Shown piece after piece: positions 15,088 to 23,495 of a stretch of DNA of 31,872 nt; position 1 is the stretch's first letter; each line of letters begins with the position of its first letter. This stretch comes from an uncultured Prevotella sp. (GTDB lineage: Bacteria; Bacteroidota; Bacteroidia; Bacteroidales; Bacteroidaceae): assembly GCA_934196725.1 (NCBI GenBank), contig CAKPWR010000031.1:1-31872 (forward strand). The letters are read 5' to 3'. The position numbers and the translations under genes were made by a program. The notes under the pieces are model-generated. The model was not told where the DNA came from. It worked only from the letters and a program-made list of their open reading frames with translations, and did no database searches.

Positions 15088-16059
15088 ATGCTTAAGTTAT
15101 TTCAAGGGCTCAGCAAGCTGCTGGCCAATTACACATCTATCTTCGTGATAGGTGTTGCAGTGTTCACATTCTTCTTCCCACATACCTTCGACTGGGTGCG
15201 CGGAACTACTCAAACCGTCATTCTCGGCATCATCATGCTCACCATGGGCTTGACCTTGACCACCAACGACTTCAAGATTCTGGCTCAGCGCCCGCTGGAT
15301 GTCTTCATCGGTGCCTGCGCCCAGTTCATCATCATGCCTGGCGTGGCTTATACCCTGGTTCATGTGTGGCATCTTGACCCAGCTCTGGCACTCGGAATCC
15401 TGCTGGTAGGTTGCTGTCCGGGTGGCGTTTCGAGCAACATCATGAGTTATCTCTGCCATGGCGACGTGGCTTTCTCCGTAGGAATGACCTGCGCCTCTAC
15501 CATTCTTGCACCGGTAATGACTCCGCTGCTGATGAAGATTACGGCTGGAGAAATCATCCATATTGATGCTGTGGGAATGTTCATCAATATCCTCATCGTT
15601 ACGATTATCCCTGTGGCCATCGGCTGCGCCCTCAACTATATTTACGGCAAGAAAGATTGCTTCCCTACCATTCAGAGCCTGATGCCGGGCATCAGCGTTA
15701 CCTGTCTGGCAATCATCGTAGGCGGTGTGATTTCTACGGTTCACGATGACTTGGTGGCTCGTGGCTTATCGCTTTTCCTCTGGACTTTCGCTGTGGTTTT
15801 CTGTCACAACACCCTGGGTTACTGTCTCGGTTGGCTTGCCGGGAAGCTTGCCGGATTCAATACCGCCAAGAAGCGCACCATCAGTATTGAGGTAGGAATG
15901 CAGAATGCCGGTCTTGCCACGGTTCTTGCGGGCAACTTCTTCGCCGCCCAGCCTCTCGCCGTATTGCCTTGCGCCATCAGCTGCGCCTGGCACAGTATTT
16001 CCGGCACCATCCTTGCAGGAATCTATCTGAAATGGGATCATCTGCATGAAAAGAAGTAA
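15088..16059 (+). CDS. Bile acid:sodium symporter family transporter
   Basis: The 323-residue product is an inner-membrane protein with about nine or ten hydrophobic segments and the BASS/SBF layout: FVIGVAVFTFFFPHTFDWV, ILGIIMLTMGLTLTTNDF, and the family hallmark LVGCCPGGVSSNIMSYL near residue 115, followed by LAPVMTPLLM and a C-terminal IEVGMQNAGLATVLA. These are the paired core motifs of sodium-coupled organic-anion transporters. The substrate (bile acid, pyruvate, pantothenate or another) cannot be told. It is transcribed alone and lies between two leftward housekeeping runs. Confidence 0.9.
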   Translation: MLKLFQGLSKLLANYTSIFVIGVAVFTFFFPHTFDWVRGTTQTVILGIIMLTMGLTLTTNDFKILAQRPLDVFIGACAQFIIMPGVAYTLVHVWHLDPALALGILLVGCCPGGVSSNIMSYLCHGDVAFSVGMTCASTILAPVMTPLLMKITAGEIIHIDAVGMFINILIVTIIPVAIGCALNYIYGKKDCFPTIQSLMPGISVTCLAIIVGGVISTVHDDLVARGLSLFLWTFAVVFCHNTLGYCLGWLAGKLAGFNTAKKRTISIEVGMQNAGLATVLAGNFFAAQPLAVLPCAISCAWHSISGTILAGIYLKWDHLHEKK

Positions 16060-16064
16060 ATAGT

Positions 16065-16260
16065 AAGCCCGCTAGGCGTCCCGCCGGATTTGAAATCCGG
16101 CGTTAAAAATGTCCTAGCCTATTTGGGCTCTGCGGATTTGAAATCCGCAGCAAAGGAGTATGCTTTTTCTTTTGTTGGGGGATTACAAATCCCCCGGAGT
16201 TAAGAGGTCGAACATTTTTTGACGGCGGATTTCAAATCCGCCGGGACGCCTGGCGGGCTT
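16065..16260. repeat. REP-like element with terminal inverted repeats, GGATTTGAAATCC family
   Basis: The element starts AAGCCCGCTAGGCGTCCCG and ends with its near-perfect reverse complement; the terminal inverted repeats reach about 36 bp including the palindrome CGGATTTGAAATCCG. Two more palindromes of the family lie inside (near 16133 and 16178). It follows the symporter stop codon by 5 bp. Confidence 0.75.
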
Positions 16261-16284
16261 GCGTTCCTGGAAGATAAATACACA

Positions 16285-16326
16285 AAAAAGGTCGTGAAGT
16301 TTCTGGTTGAACCTCACGACCTTTTC
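16285..16326 (+). terminator. Rho-independent terminator
   Basis: AAAAGGTCGTGA pairs exactly with TCACGACCTTTT across a loop of about 16 nt, followed by CTTAT. It lies downstream of the symporter gene and the REP-like element. It could also serve the leftward ctp transcript, read in reverse. Confidence 0.75.
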
Positions 16327-16345
16327 TTATATCATTACCTCACGG

Positions 16346-16431
16346 GTTAACAGTTAACAGCCGTTTTTTCTATGGTTACACGAGCAAAGCACTTGAATTT
16401 TTCACTCTTCGTTCTTCACTCTTCACTTAAC
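16346..16431. repeat. TTAACAG and GTGAAGA heptamers after the ctp stop
   Basis: A short GTTAACAGTTAACAG run with T-run and TATGGTTACA is followed by the CGAGCAAAGCACTTGAA text and the GTGAAGA array, which runs up to the stop codon of the S41 protease gene on the minus strand. Confidence 0.65.
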
Positions 16432-18015
16432 CTACTTCCCCGTAGTCAGCAGCTGCACGGCACGCTGAACTATCTCGTTCGTCTCGTTCCAAACCTGGAA
16501 ATACTGGCTCATATCCCAGATATCTCGCGCTACAAGGGCTTTCAGCTGCACGGCCAGGTATTTCTTCGTCTGAGCCAATTCTGCCTCATCCTTAGGCTCT
16601 ATCTTCTCCTTCTTGCCCTCGGCGATAATGCCTTCTATCAGCGAAGAAGGAACCTCGTAGGTGGCGAGGAACTTGTTAAAATCTTTATACTGGCTCTTGA
16701 GTTCCTTGCGATGCGCATCGATAAACTTCAGACTGTGGTTGATGACAATGCTCTTGGCTGCCAGCTGACGGTGCATCTTGGTGTACTTGGTAGTATCAAG
16801 CGGAACGAAATAATCAGGCATGATTCCGCCGCCACCATAAACCACACGATGCTTGCGTAAAGTATAATACTTCAAGCTATCTGAAAGATGGATGCTGTCC
16901 TGATTGGTAAACTCGCCATGCTTGTAACGGTTGTCGAGATCCATCGCATAATCCAGTCTGTCGCCCTTCTTATAAGGCTTCTGGATGCATCTGCCGCTAG
17001 GCGTATAATAATGGGCGATGGTGAGACGAATCTCGCTGCCATCATCAAAGGTAAGCGGACGCTGCACCAATCCCTTGCCGAAGGTTCTACGGCCAACCAC
17101 CACGCCACGGTCCTGATCCTGGATGGCTCCGGAAACAATCTCTGCGGCAGAAGCGGTAAACTCGTTGGTGAGCACTACTACCTTGCCCTTGCGCCAGCTG
17201 CCGTTAGCCTGCGCCTTATACTCCTGACGGGGAGCGGTCCTGCCATTGGTATAAACGATGAGATCGCCCTTCTGAAGGAATTCATTGGCTATCTGAGCCG
17301 CAGCCTGCAAGTAACCGCCACCATTATCCTCAAGGTCGAAGATAAGGTCTTTCATTCCCTTCTTTTTCAGCGAATCCATCGCCATTGTCACTTCCTTATG
17401 ACTGGTAAGTCCGAAGCTTCCCAGACGGATGTATCCGATGCCCGGACGAATCATATAAGCCGCATCCATCGTGGTTACAGGAATCTTGTCGCGCTTCACC
17501 TTGAAGGTGAGCTTATCCTTGATGCCCCGGCGCACGATGGTAAGATTCACCGTGGTTCCCTTAGGACCGCGCAGGCGCTTCATGATTTCCTCCTTGCTCA
17601 TCTTCACACCCGAAATGGCAGTATCATTCACCGCAACGATGCGGTCGCCGGCTATGATTCCCACCTTCTCGGAAGGACCATTCACTACGGGCTGGATAAC
17701 GAGCAAGGTGTCATCCACCATGTTAAACTGCACGCCAATGCCATCAAAGCTACCATTCAGCGGTTCATTCATCGCCTTGGTCTCCTTGGCTGTGGCGTAA
17801 GAGGAATGAGGGTCGAGCTTCTCGAGCATACCTCGGATGGCGTCCTCTACGAGCTTGTTCTCATCCACACTATCCACATAGAGGTTGGTAATGGCGATTT
17901 CCGCCCTACCCAACTTCTCTATCGGGCTGTTCTTGCCCATCTTGATACGCAGCTGGGCACTGGCAGAAGTTACTGCCAGGAATGCCAGGAGCGCAAATAA
18001 AATTATCTTCTTCAT
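16432..18015 (-). CDS. S41 carboxy-terminal processing protease
   Basis: The 527-residue product is a periplasmic tail-specific protease. It has a signal peptide (MKKIILFALLAFLAVTSASA), an N-terminal helical region, a PDZ domain at about residues 95-170 (FDGIGVQFNMVDDTLLVI, AGDRIVAVND) and the S41 catalytic core. In the core, VLTNEFTASAAEIVSGAIQD carries the nucleophilic Ser and RRTFGKGLVQ the general-base Lys. A C-terminal extension of about 150 residues follows. It lies downstream of parE on the same strand, with a heptamer-filled gap of 180 bp between them. Confidence 0.93.
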   Translation of the reverse strand: MKKIILFALLAFLAVTSASAQLRIKMGKNSPIEKLGRAEIAITNLYVDSVDENKLVEDAIRGMLEKLDPHSSYATAKETKAMNEPLNGSFDGIGVQFNMVDDTLLVIQPVVNGPSEKVGIIAGDRIVAVNDTAISGVKMSKEEIMKRLRGPKGTTVNLTIVRRGIKDKLTFKVKRDKIPVTTMDAAYMIRPGIGYIRLGSFGLTSHKEVTMAMDSLKKKGMKDLIFDLEDNGGGYLQAAAQIANEFLQKGDLIVYTNGRTAPRQEYKAQANGSWRKGKVVVLTNEFTASAAEIVSGAIQDQDRGVVVGRRTFGKGLVQRPLTFDDGSEIRLTIAHYYTPSGRCIQKPYKKGDRLDYAMDLDNRYKHGEFTNQDSIHLSDSLKYYTLRKHRVVYGGGGIMPDYFVPLDTTKYTKMHRQLAAKSIVINHSLKFIDAHRKELKSQYKDFNKFLATYEVPSSLIEGIIAEGKKEKIEPKDEAELAQTKKYLAVQLKALVARDIWDMSQYFQVWNETNEIVQRAVQLLTTGK

Positions 18016-18057
18016 TTCCTAAAACTTAAAGCTTATGAAAGAGAGAAATCCTTCAAG

Positions 18058-18194
18058 AGTTAACAGGTTAACAGTTAACAGCCCCATTTCGAGAGTCAGC
18101 AGTTAACAGGTTAACAGTTAACAGCACTTTTTTCAATGGTTACCCCTCGAAAGCACTTGAATTCTTCACTCTTCGTTCTTCACTCTTCACTTCA
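18058..18194. repeat. Two TTAACAG runs and a GTGAAGA array between parE and ctp
   Basis: GTTAACAGGTTAACAG-type runs occur at about 18059 and 18108, followed by ACTTGAATTC and a GTGAAGA array that reaches the parE 3' end. Nearly the whole gap between the two genes is repeat. Confidence 0.75.
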
Positions 18195-18195
18195 T

Positions 18196-20202
18196 TTAAT
18201 CCAGCGGAGCTGAGTCTTCCTCCGGAATATCCTCCTCAATCACCAGGTTATCGATGATGAAGTTCTGACGTTCCATCGTATTCTTACCCATATAATACTC
18301 CAGGAGCTTCTGCACCTGGTCGGTCTTATGGAGCGTAACCTGCTCCAATCGCATATCCGGACCGATGAAATGGGCAAACTCCTCAGGCGAAATCTCTCCC
18401 AATCCCTTGAATCGGGTGATTTCCGGATCAGGACCGAGGTCTCTGATGGCCTGCTGGCGCTCCTCATCACTATAGCAGTAATGCGTGATGAAATCGCCCT
18501 TCTTCTCCTTAGGTCCCAACTTGGCATCGGCATCAGCCACCGCCTGCTTGTTCTTGATCTTGGTTCGCTTGTTGCGCACTCGGAACAATGGAGTCTGAAG
18601 CACATATACGTGGCCCTTCTTGATGAGATCAGGGAAGAACTGCAGGAAGAAGGTGATGATGAGCAGGCGGATGTGCATTCCGTCTACATCGGCATCGGTT
18701 GCCACAATCACCTTATTATATCTCAATCCGTCCAAACCGTCCTCAATATCGAGGGCTGCCTGGAGCAGGTTGAACTCCTCGTTCTCGTAAACCACCTTCT
18801 TGGTCAAGCCATAACAGTTCAATGGCTTACCTCGCAGGGAGAATACCGCCTGGGTGTTCACATCGCGGCTCTTGGTGATGCTTCCGCTGGCAGAATCACC
18901 CTCGGTGATGAAGATGGAGCTTGCCTCCTTCAGCTCGTTCTTGGCGTCGCTGAAGTGGATGCGGCAATCGCGCAGCTTGCGGTTGTGGAGGTTCGCCTTC
19001 TTGGCACGCTCACGCGCCAGTTTGGTAACACCAGCCATCGCCTTGCGTTCACGCTCGCTCTCCTTGATCTTGTTCTCCAGAATCTCAGCCACATCCTTGT
19101 GGATATGGAGATAGTTATCTACTTCTTTTTTCAGGAAATCGCCTACATACTTGTTGATGGTATCGCCGCCGTTAGGAGACATCGTGGTACTTCCCAGCTT
19201 AATCTTCGTCTGACTCTCGAAGACCGGTTCCTCTACGTTCAGGGCGATGGCAGCCACCAGTCCGTTTCGGATATCAGCATACTCATACTTGCCGTAGAAT
19301 TCCTTGATGGTTCTGGCGATATGCTCCTTGAAGGCACTCTGATGAGTACCGCCCTGGGTGGTGTGCTGACCATTCACGAAGGAATAATACTCCTCGCCAT
19401 ACTGATTGGTATGGGTAAAGGCAATCTCAATGTCTTCGCCCTTCATGTGAACAATCTCATAGAGGCCTTCATTGGTCATGTTATCGGTCAGCAAATCCTT
19501 CAAACCATGACGGCTGAGGATGCGGCGACCATTGTGCATGATGGTGAGTCCGGTGTTGAGATAAGTATAGTTGCGAAGCATCGTTTCCACGAAATCATCG
19601 TGGAAAGAATAGTTCTTGAACAGGGTATTATCCGGTTCGAAGAAGATGAAGGTACCGTTCTCATCCTCGGTATCTTCCGTCTTGTCGCTTTTCAGAATAC
19701 CTTTCTCGAACTTCAGATGGCGCACCTTGCCGTCGCGGAATGACTTTACCTCGAAGTGAGAGCTGAGGGCATTCACCGCCTTCACACCCACACCATTCAA
19801 TCCGACACTCTTCTTGAACGCCTTGCTGTCATACTTACCACCGGTATTCAGCACGCTTACCGCCTCTACGAGCTTTCCCTGAGGAATACCACGACCATAG
19901 TCGCGCACGCTGACGCGCAGATGGTCTTCGATATCAATCTCCAATCTGGCTCCAGCGCCCATCTTGAACTCGTCGATAGAGTTATCTACCACCTCCTTGA
20001 GGAGCACGTAGATTCCGTCTTCCGGCAGATTACCGTCACCCAGGCGACCGATGTACATACCCGGACGGGTACGCACATGTTCCATATCGCTCAAGTGTCG
20101 GATGTTGTCGTCGGTATATTCTACCGGCTGCTCCTGAGGGGCATTGGCAAGCTCATCAGCGGCATTCAAATCGTTATTATTTAAGTTTTTATCTTCTGCC
20201 AT
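18196..20202 (-). CDS. parE: DNA topoisomerase IV subunit B
   Basis: ParE is the ATPase subunit of topoisomerase IV, which separates replicated chromosomes. The 668-residue protein shows the GHKL ATPase motifs [29 protein letters not shown] and [18 protein letters not shown], and the TOPRIM motifs [11 protein letters not shown] and [18 protein letters not shown] favour ParE over GyrB because of the NLNN-rich short N-terminus, the DADVDGMHI form and the neighbours, but a GyrB label cannot be excluded on sequence alone. The start has an unusually strong Shine-Dalgarno site (AAGGAGGAAATC before ATG). No partner subunit is in the window. Confidence 0.88.
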   Translation of the reverse strand: MAEDKNLNNNDLNAADELANAPQEQPVEYTDDNIRHLSDMEHVRTRPGMYIGRLGDGNLPEDGIYVLLKEVVDNSIDEFKMGAGARLEIDIEDHLRVSVRDYGRGIPQGKLVEAVSVLNTGGKYDSKAFKKSVGLNGVGVKAVNALSSHFEVKSFRDGKVRHLKFEKGILKSDKTEDTEDENGTFIFFEPDNTLFKNYSFHDDFVETMLRNYTYLNTGLTIMHNGRRILSRHGLKDLLTDNMTNEGLYEIVHMKGEDIEIAFTHTNQYGEEYYSFVNGQHTTQGGTHQSAFKEHIARTIKEFYGKYEYADIRNGLVAAIALNVEEPVFESQTKIKLGSTTMSPNGGDTINKYVGDFLKKEVDNYLHIHKDVAEILENKIKESERERKAMAGVTKLARERAKKANLHNRKLRDCRIHFSDAKNELKEASSIFITEGDSASGSITKSRDVNTQAVFSLRGKPLNCYGLTKKVVYENEEFNLLQAALDIEDGLDGLRYNKVIVATDADVDGMHIRLLIITFFLQFFPDLIKKGHVYVLQTPLFRVRNKRTKIKNKQAVADADAKLGPKEKKGDFITHYCYSDEERQQAIRDLGPDPEITRFKGLGEISPEEFAHFIGPDMRLEQVTLHKTDQVQKLLEYYMGKNTMERQNFIIDNLVIEEDIPEEDSAPLD

Positions 20203-20301
20203 GATTTCCTCCTTAGTAATTCTTATTTATTTTCTTATAATATAGCAAATGATATTGCAACATTCTGTTTATCAGACAATTACCAATACAACAATTGCTA
20301 T

Positions 20302-21453
20302 TTACTTGATTTTCTTAATATAGCAGTTGCGGCGCTTGTGAAGGATTGGAGCCAAGACGCCCCATTGTCCCTGCACGGCAACATTATCTTCCATTTCCAC
20401 CTGCGTTTCTCCCCACTCGATTCCATACTTCTGATAGATAGGAATCAGGTCGGCAAAGAGTAGCGCATTGGCACCCTTTGTACGGTATTCCGGCTGGATA
20501 CCGATGAGCAGGAGGTCGACAATCTTGGTCTTATGGAACTTGATGGCACGCAACAGATGCCACCAGCCAAAAGGAAACAGTCTGCCCCTATGACACTTCT
20601 GCAGGGCTCTGGAAAGGGAAGGCATCGTAATACCGATACCTATCATCTTATGATCCTCGGTAGTCCAGTCTTCTATGGCTGTTACAAAGTTCAGGTCGAG
20701 CAAAGACAGATACATCTTGATGTACTGGTCTATCTGCTTCTGTGAAAGTTCGGAATAACCATAGAGATGCTTGTATGTATCATTGATGAGGTCGAAAATC
20801 TTCTGTCCGTATCCGCCCTGATAAATATCCTTACGGGTAAGTTTGCGGACATGGAGATTGTATCTTTTCTCTATCATCGCCGCTATCTTGGAATATTTCT
20901 CCGGGATGGTATCTGGCACCATCAGTTTATACTCTACATACTTATTATCTACGGTAAAACCCTCCAGAGCCTCAATGTGCTCCGGATAATATGAATAATT
21001 ATAAATGGTAGGCATGGTGCCTAGCTGGTCAAAGCCCCAGGTAAGCATGCCTTCCGGATCCATATCGGTAAAACCCAGCGGACCTACAATATCTTCCATT
21101 CCCTTCTCCTTACCGTATTTCTCTACAGCATCGAGAAGAGCCTTGGAAACCTCGCGGTCGTCAATGAAATCAATCCAGCCGAAACGGACCGATTTCCTGC
21201 CCCATTTATTGTTTGCCTTATGATTGATAATGGCAGCGACGCGACCTGCCAGCTTGCCGTCCTTATAGGCAAGAAAATACTCTGCCTCGCAGAACTCGAA
21301 CGCTGCGTTCTTGTCCTTGCTCAGAGTATTCATGTCGTCGCTGAAAAGATTAGGCACATCATATTCGTTGCCTTCGTAGAGGTCGTAGTGAAAGTCGATG
21401 AACGTCTTCAAATCCTTCTTGCTTTCGACCTTTTTAATTTCTATTAATGACAT
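20302..21453 (-). CDS. N-acetyltransferase-like protein (GNAT fold)
   Basis: The 383-residue protein has features of a two-part GNAT-type protein seen in Bacteroidetes: an N-terminal half with YFLAYKDGKLAGRVAAIINH, a central IVGPLGFTDMDPEGML segment, and a C-terminal half with IVDLLLIGIQPEYRTKGANA and WGETQVEMEDNVAVQGQW. The acetyl-CoA loop is not canonical, so activity is uncertain. No substrate can be proposed. It is followed by parE and preceded by its own promoter box, which overlaps the terminator of the upstream esterase gene. Confidence 0.7.
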   Translation of the reverse strand: MSLIEIKKVESKKDLKTFIDFHYDLYEGNEYDVPNLFSDDMNTLSKDKNAAFEFCEAEYFLAYKDGKLAGRVAAIINHKANNKWGRKSVRFGWIDFIDDREVSKALLDAVEKYGKEKGMEDIVGPLGFTDMDPEGMLTWGFDQLGTMPTIYNYSYYPEHIEALEGFTVDNKYVEYKLMVPDTIPEKYSKIAAMIEKRYNLHVRKLTRKDIYQGGYGQKIFDLINDTYKHLYGYSELSQKQIDQYIKMYLSLLDLNFVTAIEDWTTEDHKMIGIGITMPSLSRALQKCHRGRLFPFGWWHLLRAIKFHKTKIVDLLLIGIQPEYRTKGANALLFADLIPIYQKYGIEWGETQVEMEDNVAVQGQWGVLAPILHKRRNCYIKKIK

Positions 21454-21485
21454 GATTTCAAACTAGTTTGCAATATTATAGGATG

Positions 21486-21526
21486 CAAAAATAGCAATAT
21501 TTCGCCAAACGACCAAATATTGCTAT
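21486..21526 (-). promoter_or_regulatory. Overlapping terminator hairpin and promoter box
   Basis: ATAGCAATATTT (21491-21502) and AAATATTGCTAT (21515-21526) form a perfect 12-bp stem; on the minus strand it is followed by TTTTTG, a terminator for the esterase gene. The same bases read TATTTTTG (21493-21486), a TAnnTTTG promoter box for the next gene. Confidence 0.65.
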
Positions 21527-21619
21527 CTTTATTTTCAGTTTTTTAGGGGTTGAAGAATGATTGCAAGCCCCAAACTATCCGATATCACCCCTTTACTGGC
21601 TTTTTTGACGGAATCAGTT

Positions 21620-22957
21620 TTACTTAACGAGATGCGCTTTTATCCAAACCATCTGCTGGTAATTAGTTTCGCTGGTAGTCCAGTGCTCATTGATTGGCGT
21701 GAGCAAAGCTTCCTTCTTACATTTCAAGGTATTCCATACTGCATAGCTGGTAGTTGGAGGGCAGGTATTGTCATTATATCCCCATGTAAGATAAGTTGGT
21801 GCCTTTACCTTGCGGGCAAAGTTGACCACATCATAATAAGCCATCGTGTTGAGACAATCCTTATTCTTCAATATCTCATGATATTTATTGAAGTGAGGAT
21901 AACCGCCCGTTCTTCCCTTCTCAGCATAAGCAGCCATGTCGCTGAGCGCAGGATGATTGGCAACACATTGGGTTACTCTGCTATCCAAGCCTGCAGCAAT
22001 AATCGCCAAGGCTCCGCCCTGGCTTCCGCCCTGCACAGCCACATTCTTACCATCCCATTCCGGAATGGAGGTCAGGAAGTCGATGCAGCGCACCAATCCC
22101 TGATAAACATGCTTCATATAATAGCGGTTCTTATCTTCCAGTCCGTTAGCCAGATAGCCCCCGTTTCCGTCATTGAATCCCTTACTTATTTCCTGGAAGG
22201 TTTCGGCAGGAATGCGCGGGGCGAGACCATGGATTTCTATCTCGAAACGGATGAATCCGTTCTCAGCGTAATATTTGTTGCGCATAGGCTCCTTGATGGT
22301 TTTGATTCCGGCTCCCGGAGGAGTGAGAACCACAGGATGGCCGCCCTGCTTGGCATTCTTAGGATAGAAGAGGTAGCCGTACATTGCATGTCCTTTCTTA
22401 TCTATCTGAAGCTTAACGAGATAGCAATCTATCTTGTCGGTACAGTATTCCTTTGCAAGTTCCTTGGTATAGCTCATCGGAACATTCTTCAGTTCGTCCT
22501 TCGCCTGCTGCCAGAACGCATCGAAATCCTTAGGCTCCTGGGTATAAGGCTGAATCTTATCTACCGAAAATCCCACTTTGATATGATGTTGATAGGTTTT
22601 GCCATCGAGCTGATAAGATAATCTCAGGTCTCTGAAGCCCGGAGTCTTTCGGGTTCCGATGTTCACGATGGCACGACCGTTCTTCAGCTTGAAGCTTCCC
22701 TGCTTATCAGCCTTCAGCATGTCATCGCCAATTTCATAGTTCACCTCGCCGTCACGGGGAATTCCATACTTATAGAAACTTACTTCCACCTTAGCCTGCT
22801 CGCCCGTCTTGTAGAGCCAGTCGGCATGATCGGGCACGGTAAGCCAAAGATAATCACTGCGATAGGGATAGTTCTCCGCCATCGCATTCACTCCGCCCAT
22901 CATGTTCATCGCCAGGAAGAACAGGAGCGACAGATAGATAGTTTTTAATTTGTTCAT
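21620..22957 (-). CDS. CE7-family acetyl esterase (acetyl xylan esterase-like)
   Basis: The 445-residue product is exported (signal peptide to about residue 27, ending NAMA) and belongs to the CE7 acetyl xylan esterase / cephalosporin-C deacetylase type. These remove acetyl groups from xylan or oligosaccharides. An N-terminal beta-sandwich-like region (residues 30-130) precedes the alpha/beta hydrolase. Catalytic residues are visible: VQGGSQGGALAI with Ser312, LTWGYNDNTCPPTTS with Asp396 and INEHW with His425. The motif EIHGLAPRIP is also typical. No other polysaccharide-use genes are adjacent, so it stands apart from a classical utilisation locus. Confidence 0.9.
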   Translation of the reverse strand: MNKLKTIYLSLLFFLAMNMMGGVNAMAENYPYRSDYLWLTVPDHADWLYKTGEQAKVEVSFYKYGIPRDGEVNYEIGDDMLKADKQGSFKLKNGRAIVNIGTRKTPGFRDLRLSYQLDGKTYQHHIKVGFSVDKIQPYTQEPKDFDAFWQQAKDELKNVPMSYTKELAKEYCTDKIDCYLVKLQIDKKGHAMYGYLFYPKNAKQGGHPVVLTPPGAGIKTIKEPMRNKYYAENGFIRFEIEIHGLAPRIPAETFQEISKGFNDGNGGYLANGLEDKNRYYMKHVYQGLVRCIDFLTSIPEWDGKNVAVQGGSQGGALAIIAAGLDSRVTQCVANHPALSDMAAYAEKGRTGGYPHFNKYHEILKNKDCLNTMAYYDVVNFARKVKAPTYLTWGYNDNTCPPTTSYAVWNTLKCKKEALLTPINEHWTTSETNYQQMVWIKAHLVK

Positions 22958-22999
22958 TACTTAATATAGTTTGCTTTATGTTATAATTGACAATATGCT

Positions 23000-23180
23000 T
23001 TATTTGCCTTTTCTCGCAGACTTAGAATTCGACTTGCCAGACTTAGATTTGGCAGGTTTTAAGCCACACAGAACAAGGCATCAGCATCATTTTCTCTTCG
23101 GGCGACATTCCGTTCAGTATTTCAGTTAATGCATTCAAAACAGGATTGCCGCTGTTTTTTCCTTTTTTATTTTTTGCCAT
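23000..23180 (-). pseudogene. Decayed paralogue of the PRiA4-type gene at 26317-28026
   Basis: From an ATG at 23180 the frame reads MAKNKKGKNSGNPVLNALTE then ILNGMSPEEKMMLM and stops at 23043. The intact gene begins MAKKKKGIGSGGGNPLMAVL and SEMLSGLSPEQQMQLM. After a +1 shift the remaining bases read CGLKPAKSKSGKSNSK to a stop at 23000, matching CGFRPSKPKAAKSGKSKK of the intact gene (its linker near residue 360). The remnant is therefore its N-terminus fused to its linker by an internal deletion of about 1 kb plus a frameshift. It sits 15 bp after the truncated antitoxin gene. Confidence 0.8.
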
Positions 23181-23195
23181 TATTTCTTTTTTATT

Positions 23196-23357
23196 TTATG
23201 ATTTCAGTTGAATATTTAATAACTCGGCATAATACCATGCCTTGGCTCTTGCCTCAAACTCCTTACGGGCCACACTACCAGGCTCGCCATATTTCTCTCG
23301 AAGATGATCTTCGAAAGTACGTAGTTTAGCTAATTTTTCTTCGTTAAACTTTAACAT
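23196..23357 (-). CDS. Truncated HigA-like antitoxin, N-terminal part only
   Basis: The 53-residue product, too short for most gene finders, starts MLKFNEEKLAKLRTFEDHL and includes EKYGEPGSVARKEFEARAKA followed by WYYAELL. This is the N-terminal segment that precedes the helix-turn-helix in many Bacteroidetes HigA/XRE antitoxins. Here the DNA-binding domain is missing, and the frame ends NIQLKS just after the point where it would begin. No RelE/HigB toxin lies upstream. A TAnnTTTG box at 23391-23398 suggests it is still transcribed. It may be a leftover of a broken toxin-antitoxin locus. Confidence 0.62.
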   Translation of the reverse strand: MLKFNEEKLAKLRTFEDHLREKYGEPGSVARKEFEARAKAWYYAELLNIQLKS

Positions 23358-23390
23358 AAGCCCTTCCGTTTATTTTCTGCTTCTAAGTTG

Positions 23391-23398
23391 CAAAAATA
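23391..23398 (-). promoter_or_regulatory. Bacteroidetes -7 promoter box for the truncated antitoxin
   Basis: The minus strand reads TATTTTTG, matching TAnnTTTG, with a leader of about 27 nt to the ATG at 23357. Confidence 0.6.
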
Positions 23399-23495
23399 AG
23401 AAAAATATTAGTTACCGCCAAATATTTAGGAAGGAATTTGTTACTTCTTTACTCTTTTAGTATAATGATACGTGTTGATAGAGGCAATCGGCTTT

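Noticed and set aside
18328..19743. 471-codon open frame on the plus strand
   Set aside because: It lies opposite parE and has no protein-like motifs.
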